Shown here one piece after another: positions 16,939 through 24,576 of a stretch of DNA of 64,000 nucleotides. The position numbers and the translations under genes were made by a program. The notes beneath the pieces were generated by a model. The model had not been told where the DNA came from and did not search any database. It saw nothing but the letters and a program-made list of their open reading frames with translations. The DNA lies in assembly GCA_030649945.1 (NCBI GenBank), contig JAUSFE010000125.1:1-64000 (forward strand), in the 5' to 3' direction. Origin of the DNA: Dehalococcoidia bacterium (GTDB lineage Bacteria; Chloroflexota; Dehalococcoidia; SM23-28-2; RBG-16-64-32). Numbering within the stretch: the first letter of the stretch is position 1; every line of letters starts with the position of its first letter.

Positions 16939-18132
16939 CTACGCCTGTGCCGCCAGCGCCCGCGCGGCCGCCGCCACGCCGGCGCCCGGCTCAACGCGGA
17001 ACCCCTGCTTCGCCAGCTCCGTCTCCAGCGCGAGGAGCAGCGCCAGCACGTTGCCGGCGGTGGCGTTGTAGCCCATGAGACCGATGCGCAGGACCTGCCC
17101 CTGCAGGGCGGCGATGCCGCCGCCGACCTCGATGTTGTGCCCCTGGAGGAGGCCCTGGCGCAACTTCATGTCGTCCACGCTCTCGGGCACGCGCACCGTG
17201 GTCAGCGGCGGCAGGCGGTATCCCTCCTGGGCGTGCAGCACCAGGCCCATCGCCTCCAGCCCTGCGGCGAGCGCCCGGGCCGCGCGCTGGTGGCGGGCGA
17301 AGCGCGGCTCCAGCCCCTCCGCCAGCACGATGCGCAGCCCCTCACGCAGCGCGTAGAGCATGGTCATCGGCGGCGTGTGATGGTACATGCGGGTGGTGCC
17401 GCCGCCCCAGTACCGGCCCAGCATCGTCATGTCCACATACCAGCTACGCACCGGCTCCTTGCGCTTGGCGATCACCTCCATCGCCTGCGCGCTGAGGGTT
17501 ATCGGCGACATGCCCGGCGGCGCCGAGAGGCACTTCTGCGTGCCGCTGTAGCAGACGTCGATCCCCCACTCGTCTATCAGCAGCTCGCAGCCGGCCAGCG
17601 ATGTAACGGCGTCCACCAGGAAGAGAGCGCCGTGCTCATGCGCGATGCGCGATATCTCCTCGAGCGGCTGCAGGATGCCGGTGCTCGTCTCGCCGTGGAC
17701 GATCATCACGGCCTTCACCCGGCCGGCGGCCTTGAGCGCCTGCCGCACCTGGTCCGGCTCGATGATGCGTCCCCATTCCGCCTCCACGAGCGAGACCTCC
17801 GCGCCGCAGCGCTTGGCCATGTCCGCCATGCGAGTGCCGAAGTAGCCGTTCTGGCAGACGACGACGGTATCGCCCGGCTCGACGATGTTGTAGATCGCCG
17901 CTTCCATGCCGCAGGTGCCGGTGCCGGAGACCGGCATCGTCATGTCGTTCTCCGTCCGGAACACGGTGCGCAGGGGGCGCTGGGTGTCGTCCATAAGCTG
18001 GATAAAGGCGGGGTCCAGGTAGCCGATGACGGGCGTCATCATCGCCTGGTAGACGCGGGGGTGGACGTTGGAGGGGCCCGGGCCCAGCAGCAGGCGCGAG
18101 GGGACGGTTAGTTCCGCCAGTGCGTCAGTCAT
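16939..18132 (-). CDS. Class V aminotransferase (alanine/serine-glyoxylate type)
   Basis: PLP enzyme of 397 residues, typical length. LLLGPGPSNVHPRV at the start, GTGTCGMEAAIYN for phosphate binding, DAVTSLAG with the PLP-ring Asp, and CYSGTQKCLSAPPGMSPIT with the Schiff-base Lys identify the AGXT/serine-glyoxylate group. It probably makes glycine from glyoxylate using alanine or serine. The glycine cleavage genes lie just upstream on the same strand, separated by one gene, so the products would flow into that pathway. Amino donor not resolvable by eye. Confidence 0.85.
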   Translation of the reverse strand: MTDALAELTVPSRLLLGPGPSNVHPRVYQAMMTPVIGYLDPAFIQLMDDTQRPLRTVFRTENDMTMPVSGTGTCGMEAAIYNIVEPGDTVVVCQNGYFGTRMADMAKRCGAEVSLVEAEWGRIIEPDQVRQALKAAGRVKAVMIVHGETSTGILQPLEEISRIAHEHGALFLVDAVTSLAGCELLIDEWGIDVCYSGTQKCLSAPPGMSPITLSAQAMEVIAKRKEPVRSWYVDMTMLGRYWGGGTTRMYHHTPPMTMLYALREGLRIVLAEGLEPRFARHQRAARALAAGLEAMGLVLHAQEGYRLPPLTTVRVPESVDDMKLRQGLLQGHNIEVGGGIAALQGQVLRIGLMGYNATAGNVLALLLALETELAKQGFRVEPGAGVAAAARALAAQA

Positions 18133-18173
18133 GTTGGTAGTTCATGTTCACGGCTCGTCAATCCCCCTAACCC

Positions 18174-18812
18174 CTAGCGCATCTCTGCCTTCCCGGCGTC
18201 GGAGAGCTTCTCGTTCAGAGCTTCCCGCTTCTGTTTCAGCACTGCTGGCTGAACGAAACAAAAGTCGAAAAGCGATTCAAGAACATCAAGCGACCACTCT
18301 GCTTCTCCAGGCTCCACGTCCAGCACTTCCCCCGAGTTCGTGCTCTTCATCGGATGAGCGGCAAAGTTTCCGATGATGCGTACGGCATCGACCGCCGCGG
18401 CGAGATAGGACGGGAGCTTGGGGACAACCTCGGCGATCTCTTCGTGTAGGTTTCCGTGCTCTACGCTGAAATGCTCTCTGAGCAGATTCTGCAGACACCG
18501 CCTGCTCAACGCAGCACTGGCCTTCGGACTGTCCGGAAGCACTGCGCAAGCTTCCTGGTAGTCGCCAATGAATTCCTCGGGTATATCCGCCGGCAGCGGC
18601 ATTCGATTGGGCGCCCTAGGACGAACGAGTGCCTCAGACTTGGTCATGCCGCCAACTTTTTGGCGCATCCGAACAGTGACTCTGTTGCAGCCGGGACACT
18701 TCGTGTACCCCAGTTCCCAGGTCCCGTCGGGGTCAGCAGGACTATCGTTGCTGGAGTCCTTTAGGGCACTCCAGGTCTCACGGAAGTTTTCGAGGCAATG
18801 CGGGCACTTCAT
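18174..18812 (-). CDS. DUF4145-type protein with zinc ribbon, lower GC
   Basis: 212 residues. The N-terminus has two CxxC pairs (CPHCLENF and CPGC, about 35 residues apart), a likely zinc ribbon. The C-terminal part (SRRCLQNLLREH, AAVDAVRIIGNFAAHPM, EAEWSLDVLESLFDFCF) fits DUF4145, a HEPN-like helical domain often linked to defence or restriction genes. The base composition is clearly less GC-rich than both neighbours, a sign of acquisition. No partner gene of a defence system is visible nearby. Function unknown. Confidence 0.68.
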   Translation of the reverse strand: MKCPHCLENFRETWSALKDSSNDSPADPDGTWELGYTKCPGCNRVTVRMRQKVGGMTKSEALVRPRAPNRMPLPADIPEEFIGDYQEACAVLPDSPKASAALSRRCLQNLLREHFSVEHGNLHEEIAEVVPKLPSYLAAAVDAVRIIGNFAAHPMKSTNSGEVLDVEPGEAEWSLDVLESLFDFCFVQPAVLKQKREALNEKLSDAGKAEMR

Positions 18813-18878
18813 CGTCTGTTTCCGGCTCCACTATCTTACTTACTTCATGGTGCGCAGCAATAGACCTTGAGTTGTCCG

Positions 18879-20450
18879 CTATGTCCTCCCGCCGGCAGGC
18901 CGCCAGCGCAGCACCGGTTTGCGGGCCGCCGTCGCCTCGTCCAGGCGGCGCAGCGGCGCGGTGTACGGGGCGCCCTTCACCAGCTCCGGGTCCTCCTCCA
19001 CCTCCCGCGCGATGGCGAGCATGGCCTCGCAGAAGGCGTCGAGCGCTTCCTTGCCCTCGGTCTCGGTGGGCTCGATCATCAGCGCCTCGTCCACGATCAG
19101 CGGGAAGTAGATCGTGGGCGGGTGGTAGCCGTAGTCGATGAGGCGCTTGGCGATGTCGAGCGTCTTGACGCCGCGGGCGCGCTGCACGCTGCCAGAGAGG
19201 ACGACCTCGTGCATGCAGGGCCGCTCGTACGGCAGCTTGTAGGCGGCCCGCAGGCGGGAGAGGACGTAGTTGGCGTTGATCACTGCGTTCTCGCTGACAG
19301 CCCGCAACCCCTCGCCGCCCAGCGACTTGATGTACGTCAGCGCGCGCAGGAGGACGCCGAAGTTGCCGTGGAAGGCCATCGTCTTGCCGATCGTCTTCTC
19401 CGGCGTGGCGAAGCGGTATTCGAGACGTGGTGACTCCGCTCGCCCTACGAGAGCCTCAGGGCGAGCGGATCCTTCGACAGGCTCAGGGTGAGCGGGATCC
19501 GGCCCAGCGCGCTCGACGATGGGCGCGGGCAGGTACGGAGCGAGGTGCGGCGCGGCGCAGACGGGGCCGGCGCCGGGGCCGCCGCCGCCGTGCGGCGTGG
19601 AGAACGTCTTGTGCAGGTTAAGGTGGACGACATCGAACCCCATATCGCCGAAGCGGGCGCGGCCCAGGAAGGCGTTCTGGTTGGCACCGTCGCCGTAGAG
19701 CAGCGCGCCGCGCTCGTGCAGCATCGCTGCGATGCGGCCGATGTTCGGGTCGAAGAGCCCCAGCGTGGAGGGCAGCGTCAGCATCATGGCGGCGACGCCG
19801 TCGTCCAGCGCCCGGGAGAGGAAGGCGAGGTCCGTGTTCCCCTGCGGGCCGGAGGGGACGCTGACGACCTCGAAGCCGGCCATCGCGGCCGTTGCCGGGT
19901 TCGTGCCGTGGGCGGAGTCCGGCACCAGCACCCGGCGCCGGTGCGTCTCTCCGCGGCCGGCCAGGTACTGCTTGATCATGAGGATGCCGCAGAGCTCGCC
20001 CTGCGCCCCGGCCGCCGGGGCCAGGCTCACGGCGTCCATGCCGGTGATCTCCGCGAGCGCCTCCTGCAGCTCATACAGGACCGCGAGGACGCCCTGAACG
20101 CTCTCCGCCGGCTGGTGAGGGTGGGCGCCGGCGAAGCCGGGCAGGCCGGCGACATCCTCGTTGACCTTCGGGTTGTACTTCATCGTGCAGGAGCCGAGGG
20201 GGTAGAAGCCCGTGTCGATGCTGTAGTTGAGGCGGCTGAGGCCCAGGAAGTAGCGGACGATCTCGTTCTGCGACATCTCCGGCAGGTTCAGCTCCCGCCG
20301 TACGTAACGGTCCGGGAGCGGCGCGGCCTGCGGCACGTCAAGCTCCGGCAGGAGCACGCCCCGGCGCCCGGCACGGCTGCGGTCGAAGGTGAGGCGCCCG
20401 CCGGGAGATCCGGTCTTCGGGTCGGTGCGTCGGCGTTCCACTGTCGTCAC
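18879..20450 (-). CDS. gcvPB: Glycine dehydrogenase (decarboxylating) subunit 2
   Basis: Half of the two-part P-protein; with subunit 1 it decarboxylates glycine and passes the aminomethyl group to lipoyl-GcvH. 523 residues from GTG 20450, chosen because [23 protein letters not shown] follows at the family-typical distance and two hairpins occupy the sequence before it. The PLP lysine is in [17 protein letters not shown]. Between PAPIVERAG and [13 protein letters not shown] there is an extra stretch of roughly 20-25 residues ([20 protein letters not shown]) encoded by a palindromic repeat at 19436-19500. The frame stays open, so the gene is probably still functional. Last gene of the gcv cluster. 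Confidence 0.9.
   Translation of the reverse strand: MTTVERRRTDPKTGSPGGRLTFDRSRAGRRGVLLPELDVPQAAPLPDRYVRRELNLPEMSQNEIVRYFLGLSRLNYSIDTGFYPLGSCTMKYNPKVNEDVAGLPGFAGAHPHQPAESVQGVLAVLYELQEALAEITGMDAVSLAPAAGAQGELCGILMIKQYLAGRGETHRRRVLVPDSAHGTNPATAAMAGFEVVSVPSGPQGNTDLAFLSRALDDGVAAMMLTLPSTLGLFDPNIGRIAAMLHERGALLYGDGANQNAFLGRARFGDMGFDVVHLNLHKTFSTPHGGGGPGAGPVCAAPHLAPYLPAPIVERAGPDPAHPEPVEGSARPEALVGRAESPRLEYRFATPEKTIGKTMAFHGNFGVLLRALTYIKSLGGEGLRAVSENAVINANYVLSRLRAAYKLPYERPCMHEVVLSGSVQRARGVKTLDIAKRLIDYGYHPPTIYFPLIVDEALMIEPTETEGKEALDAFCEAMLAIAREVEEDPELVKGAPYTAPLRRLDEATAARKPVLRWRPAGGRT
19436..19500. repeat. CCGCTCG-type palindrome inserted in frame in gcvPB, copy 2
   Basis: CCGCTCGCCCT (19436-19446), loop ACGAGAGCCTC, AGGGCGAGCGG (19458-19468): perfect 11-base arms. 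A second, related half (CCTTCGACAGGCTCAGGG, then TGAGCGG) follows. The whole element is read through as [13 protein letters not shown] residues in GcvPB. Confidence 0.8.
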
Positions 20451-20483
20451 GGCTTCGCCGCCTCCGGCGCCGGCGCGTAGGGA

Positions 20484-20549
20484 CAGACCTTCAGGTCTGC
20501 CCAGGGCCGACGTCGAGGCGCGCATGCCACACCCTTCAGGGTGTGGCAT
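20484..20549. repeat. Two TTCA-loop palindromes between gcvPA and gcvPB
   Basis: CAGACC-TTCA-GGTCTG (20484-20499) and ATGCCACACCC-TTCA-GGGTGTGGCAT (20524-20549), both perfect. They fill the gap between the gcvPA stop and the gcvPB start. The GCCACACCC stem recurs at 29946 and 58900. Confidence 0.7.
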
Positions 20550-20562
20550 CGGTGAACGCCGG

Positions 20563-21879
20563 TCATCGCCCCGCCTCCGCCAGCGTCTGCGCCAGGCGCT
20601 CGATCTCGCCGCGCGTGTTCATCTCCGTCACGCAGACCAGCATCCCGTTAGCTACCAGGTCCGAGACGTCCAGCCCACCGATGATGTCGCGCTCCAGCAG
20701 GCGGCGGTTGACCTGCGCTGGCGCCGTGGGGCAGCGGACGACGAACTCCTGGAAGAACGGTTGCTCCATGTCCACGGAGTAGCCCGGGATGCCGCTTATG
20801 AGCTGCGCCGCGTAGTGCGACTTGTGGTAGCAGGCCTCCGCTATCTGCCGCAGGCCGTGCTTGCCCACCGTCGCCAGGTAGACGGTGGCCGCCAGGCCCA
20901 CGAGCTGCTGGCTGGTGCAGATGTTGGAGGTGGCGCGCTCGCGGCGGATGTGCTGCTCGCGCGTCTGCAGCGTCAGCACGTAGGCGGGGCGGCCGTCCAG
21001 GTCCGCTGTCCGGCCCACGATGCGGCCGGGCAGCTGGCGCACGAACTGATCGCGGCAGGCGAAGAGCCCCAGGTAAGGCCCGCCGAAGTTGACCGGCCAG
21101 CCCAGGCTCTGCCCTTCGGCCACCGCGATGTCGGCGCCGTATTCCCCCGGCGGGGTCAGCAGCCCCAGCGAGATAGGGTCCACGGCCGCGATGTAAAGCG
21201 CGCCCGCGGCGTGGGCCGTCTCGCCCAGCGCCTGCACGTCCTCCAGGTGGCCGAGGAACGCCGGCTGCTGCACGGCCAGGCAGGCGTGCTGCGAGGTCAG
21301 CGGCTGCCCGTCCACGACGTCCACGGGGATGTCCGGGCCGAGCGCGTAGGTGCGCACGACGGCCAGGTACGCGGGGTTGACGCTGGAGTGGACCGCGATG
21401 CGGCTCCGGCCGCTGAGGCGGCAGGCCATCAGGCAAGCCTCCGCCAAGGCGCTGGCGCCGTCGTACAGGCCGGCGTTGGCCACGTCCATGCCCATCAGCT
21501 CGCAGGTCATGGACTGCAGCTCGAACATCGTCTGCAGCGTGCCCTGGCTGATCTCCGGCTGGTACGGCGTGTACGCCGTGTAGAACTCCGCGCGGCCGGT
21601 GACGTGCGCCACGGTGCTGGGGATGAAGTGCCGGTAGGCGCCGCCGCCCAGGAAGGAGGCCACGCCGTTGCCGGCGACCAGGTTCCGCTCCGACAGCGCG
21701 GCCATCTCCCGCACAAGGTCCAGCTCGGACAGGGCGGGCGGCAGTCCCAGCGCGGCGAGGCGGAACTCGGGAGGGATATCCGCGAACAGCTCGCCGGCTG
21801 TCGCCACGCCGGCGGCGGCCAGCATCTCGCGGCGGTCTGCGTCCGTGTTCGGGATGTACGGGTGCGGGCTGGCAGTCAC
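20563..21879 (-). CDS. gcvPA: Glycine dehydrogenase (decarboxylating) subunit 1
   Basis: 438 residues, the expected length of the N-terminal half of P-protein in organisms with a split enzyme. Family features include [18 protein letters not shown] at the start, [57 protein letters not shown] and [26 protein letters not shown]. The ATG overlaps the gcvH stop by 4 bases (ATGA), so translation is coupled. A gap of about 112 bases with two palindromes separates it from gcvPB. Confidence 0.93.
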   Translation of the reverse strand: MTASPHPYIPNTDADRREMLAAAGVATAGELFADIPPEFRLAALGLPPALSELDLVREMAALSERNLVAGNGVASFLGGGAYRHFIPSTVAHVTGRAEFYTAYTPYQPEISQGTLQTMFELQSMTCELMGMDVANAGLYDGASALAEACLMACRLSGRSRIAVHSSVNPAYLAVVRTYALGPDIPVDVVDGQPLTSQHACLAVQQPAFLGHLEDVQALGETAHAAGALYIAAVDPISLGLLTPPGEYGADIAVAEGQSLGWPVNFGGPYLGLFACRDQFVRQLPGRIVGRTADLDGRPAYVLTLQTREQHIRRERATSNICTSQQLVGLAATVYLATVGKHGLRQIAEACYHKSHYAAQLISGIPGYSVDMEQPFFQEFVVRCPTAPAQVNRRLLERDIIGGLDVSDLVANGMLVCVTEMNTRGEIERLAQTLAEAGR

Positions 21880-22265
21880 CCGGCCGCCTCCGCCACATAG
21901 GCGTCGTACTCTGCCGCCGAAAGCAGCCGGTCCACTTCACCCGGATCGCTGAGGCGCACCTTCAGCATCCAGGCGTCGCCGTAGGGCGACTCGTTCACCA
22001 GCTCAGGGCTGTCCGCCAGCGCGGCGTTCGCTTCGATCACCTCGCCGGTGACGGGGGAGAAGAGCTCGGATACCGCTTTCACCGACTCGATCTCGCCGAA
22101 CTTCTGCATATGGGCGATCTGCGTGCCGGCGACGGGCAGGTCCACGAAGACGATGTCCCCCAGCTGGTCCTGGGCGTAGTCCGTAATCCCCACAGTGCCA
22201 ACCCCTTCCTCCACCCTAACCCATTCGTGCTCCTTCGTGTAGCGGCGGTCGGCGGGACTGGACAC
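21876..22265 (-). CDS. gcvH: Glycine cleavage system H protein
   Basis: 129 residues. The lipoyl-accepting lysine is Lys63 in GEIESVKAVSELFSPVTGEVIEAN. YTKEHEWVRVEEGVGTVGITDYAQDQLGDIVFVDLP at the start is canonical. It shuttles the aminomethyl group between the P-, T- and L-proteins. It lies between gcvT (20 bases away) and gcvPA (4-base overlap). LipA encoded at 48850 would supply the lipoyl group. Confidence 0.95.
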   Translation of the reverse strand: MSSPADRRYTKEHEWVRVEEGVGTVGITDYAQDQLGDIVFVDLPVAGTQIAHMQKFGEIESVKAVSELFSPVTGEVIEANAALADSPELVNESPYGDAWMLKVRLSDPGEVDRLLSAAEYDAYVAEAAG

Positions 22266-22285
22266 AGCGCTGCTCCTATCTGCTT

Positions 22286-23410
22286 TCAGGGGCCCGGTTT
22301 CGGTCTCTTGTAGAAGGGACGCGGGACGACGGTGACCGGCAGCGCCTTGCCCCGCACGTCCACCGTCAGTTCCGTTCCTGCCGCTGCCAGCGCCGGCGGC
22401 ACGAACCCCATCCCGATGCTGGTGGAGAGGGTGGGCGAGTAGCCGCCGCTCGTGACTTTACCCACCTCCTGACCGGAGCGCAAGATAGCGCAATCGTGGC
22501 GCATGATGCCCCGGCCGGCCGCCTCAAGACACACCAGCAGCCGCGCTGGCCCGGCCTCCCGCAGCCGCAACAGCGCCTCGCGGCCCAGGAAGTCCGCGCC
22601 GTCGTCCAGGCTCACCACCCAGTCCAGCCCGGCCTCCCACGGGTTCGTCGCCTCGTCCATGTCGTTGCCGTAGAGGAGCAGGGCCGCCTCCAGACGCAGC
22701 GTATCGCGCGCGCCCAGGCCGCAGGGCTGCGCGCCCGCTTCCAGCAGCGCCCGCCACAACGGCGGGCCGGCGCCGGCGGCGATAACCAGCTCCATGCCGT
22801 CCTCCCCCGTGTAGCCTGTGCGCGAGGCGAACAGCGTCTCACCCTGCCACGCGATCTCCCCACAACGGCGGGGCCGCAGCGACCGCACGAACTCGCGGCC
22901 GGCGACAGGGCCCAGCCGGTCGAGCCACTGCGGCCCCTGCACGGCGATCATGGCCGTGGAGGCGTGGCGGTCCACAAGCCCGGCTTCAAACGGCGCGATG
23001 TGCTGCTCCAGCCACTGCTTCATCTTCTCCGCGTTCGAGGCGTTGACCACGATCAGGTAGCGCTCCGGAGCAAGGCAAAACACGTACACGTCGTCCAGGA
23101 TGCCGCCGTCCGTCCGGCAGGCCGCGGCGTAGTGGCCTTCGCCGGCCTCCAGGCGGGTCATATCCCAGGTGCAGACGTGGCGGAGAAAGCGGCCGGCATC
23201 CGGCCCCAGCACCTCGAAGCGGCCCATGTGAGAGACGTCGAACATGCCGGCGGCCCGCCGCACCGCGTTGTGCTCCTCGACCACCCCGGCGTACTGCACG
23301 GGCATCTCGTACCCGGCGAACGGCACCATGCGCGCGCCGAGCCGCAGGTGCTCGTCGTAGAGCGGTGTGCGGCGGAGGGTGCCTACAGGCGTTTCGCTAT
23401 CGGGTGCCAT
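22286..23410 (-). CDS. gcvT: Glycine cleavage system T protein (aminomethyltransferase)
   Basis: 374 residues, family length. [54 protein letters not shown] is the standard opening, with [14 protein letters not shown] and the C-terminal [21 protein letters not shown] also present. It releases ammonia from the aminomethyl-lipoyl group and makes methylene-tetrahydrofolate. First gene of the cluster. The 105-base gap upstream shows no glycine riboswitch core, so I cannot say how the cluster is regulated. Confidence 0.95.
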   Translation of the reverse strand: MAPDSETPVGTLRRTPLYDEHLRLGARMVPFAGYEMPVQYAGVVEEHNAVRRAAGMFDVSHMGRFEVLGPDAGRFLRHVCTWDMTRLEAGEGHYAAACRTDGGILDDVYVFCLAPERYLIVVNASNAEKMKQWLEQHIAPFEAGLVDRHASTAMIAVQGPQWLDRLGPVAGREFVRSLRPRRCGEIAWQGETLFASRTGYTGEDGMELVIAAGAGPPLWRALLEAGAQPCGLGARDTLRLEAALLLYGNDMDEATNPWEAGLDWVVSLDDGADFLGREALLRLREAGPARLLVCLEAAGRGIMRHDCAILRSGQEVGKVTSGGYSPTLSTSIGMGFVPPALAAAGTELTVDVRGKALPVTVVPRPFYKRPKPGP

Positions 23411-23503
23411 TTCCTCATTGACTCCCTGGTGACGTATCGCGGGGACGGTGATAAACTACGATTGCCTTAGTGAGAGCGGCTCGAGCCAACTGAGCTCGCC
23501 GAT

Positions 23504-23534
23504 AAACGGAGCGGATCATGCGTCCGCTCCGTTT
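23504..23534. terminator. Perfect hairpin overlapping the MBL hydrolase stop codon
   Basis: AAACGGAGCGGA (23504-23515), loop TCATGCG, TCCGCTCCGTTT (23523-23534): 12-base perfect arms. The minus-strand TGA stop (23518-23516) lies in the loop. It probably ends the hydrolase transcript; T-rich sequence is modest on both sides. Confidence 0.5.
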
Positions 23535-24406
23535 GCTTTTAGCGCTTCCCACCTTCGCTTCGAGTCCTCGGCGCGCAGCCGCCCCAGGCCGGGATACGCG
23601 GCGTGCACCGAAATCAGCGTCGCCCGCTTCTCAATGGCCTTCTCGGTCAGCCGCCGCTTCGTCTCCAGCGAGACCAGGGGCAGGACGTCGAAGGCGGATA
23701 TCCAGGCCAGCCGCTCCAGCATCACGGGGTGCTGCGCCAGCTCACCCACGTATATGGCGTAATCGCCGCCGGACTCCAGCTCTACGATGCAATGGTCCTC
23801 TGTGTGGCCGGGGGCCGGCGTCAGGCGCACCCCGGGGACCACCTGCACCTCGCCCTGCACCTGTTCCACCTGCCGCGCGTCCGCCAGCGGCTCGATGTTC
23901 TCCGCCAGGTACGTGCCGCGCGTGCGCTCGTTGGGGTGCGTCGCGGCCTCCCACTCGCCCTTCTGGATCAGGTAACGGGCGCGGGGGAAGGCGGGGACCG
24001 GCCGACCGGCTTCCGTCCGGGTGTTGCCGCCGGCGTGGTCGAAGTGCAGGTGCGTGTTGACGACGATGTCGATGTCCTCCGGCCGGATGCCCCCGGCCGC
24101 CAGGTTCGCCAGCAGCTTGCCGCTGCTCTCCGTGCTCACGGCGCCCGGCGCCCGGCTGCCCTTGGCGCCCGTCCCGGTGTCGATCAGGATCGTCTTCCCG
24201 TGCGCGCGCACCAGCAGGGAGTTGAGTCCCAGCGCCATGCGGTACTGCTCATCCAGCGGCCCAGCGTACGGCTCCCACATGATGCGGGGCACCAGGCCGA
24301 AGACGGCGCCGGCGTCCTGGCGCATCACGCCGTCGGAGACGACCAGCAGTTCGAGGTCGCCGATTCGGAACCAATGCGTGTGCCGGGGAGAGCCGGAGGG
24401 AACCAA
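23516..24406 (-). CDS. MBL-fold metallo-hydrolase (lactonase-like)
   Basis: 296 residues. The zinc-binding signature is NTHLHFDHAGGNT (HxHxDH) with a downstream His in TPAGHTEDHCIV (APGHT). The N-terminus HWFRIGDLELLVVSDGVMRQDAGAVFGLVPR and the insertion between strands resemble AHL lactonase-like and related small-ester hydrolases. Substrate unknown. The start is TTG 24406 by extension of the frame; a later start is possible. It is divergent from valS, with about 170 bases between them. Confidence 0.8.
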   Translation of the reverse strand: MVPSGSPRHTHWFRIGDLELLVVSDGVMRQDAGAVFGLVPRIMWEPYAGPLDEQYRMALGLNSLLVRAHGKTILIDTGTGAKGSRAPGAVSTESSGKLLANLAAGGIRPEDIDIVVNTHLHFDHAGGNTRTEAGRPVPAFPRARYLIQKGEWEAATHPNERTRGTYLAENIEPLADARQVEQVQGEVQVVPGVRLTPAPGHTEDHCIVELESGGDYAIYVGELAQHPVMLERLAWISAFDVLPLVSLETKRRLTEKAIEKRATLISVHAAYPGLGRLRAEDSKRRWEALKANGADA

Positions 24407-24503
24407 TGGCCCGGAGCCAGTCCTTTCCAGAAGCGGGGGCTACGAGCCCACGATAGGCCAGGGCCCGTATGGAGTCAATTGGCATATCCACAATCTGCTG
24501 TTC

Positions 24504-24533
24504 TTGCCCCGCCTGCGCGGCAACCTCTACAAT
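24504..24533 (+). promoter_or_regulatory. Promoter of valS
   Basis: TTGCCC (24504-24509), an 18-base spacer and TACAAT (24528-24533). This gives a leader of about 35 bases to ATG 24577. The leader is too short for a T-box and has no T-box core. Confidence 0.5.
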
Positions 24534-24576
24534 TCAACCGTTACGCCCGCCCCCCGCGGGCGTCCAGCGGCTTTCC

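Noticed and set aside
20451..20549. N-terminal extension of GcvPB
   Set aside because: The extra residues are encoded by TTCA-loop palindromes; GTG 20450 gives the normal start.
23411..23503. Glycine riboswitch upstream of gcvT
   Set aside because: The gap is short and lacks the conserved aptamer core.
24407..24576. T-box riboswitch before valS
   Set aside because: No T-box core sequence or specifier structure could be seen, and the predicted leader is only about 35 bases.
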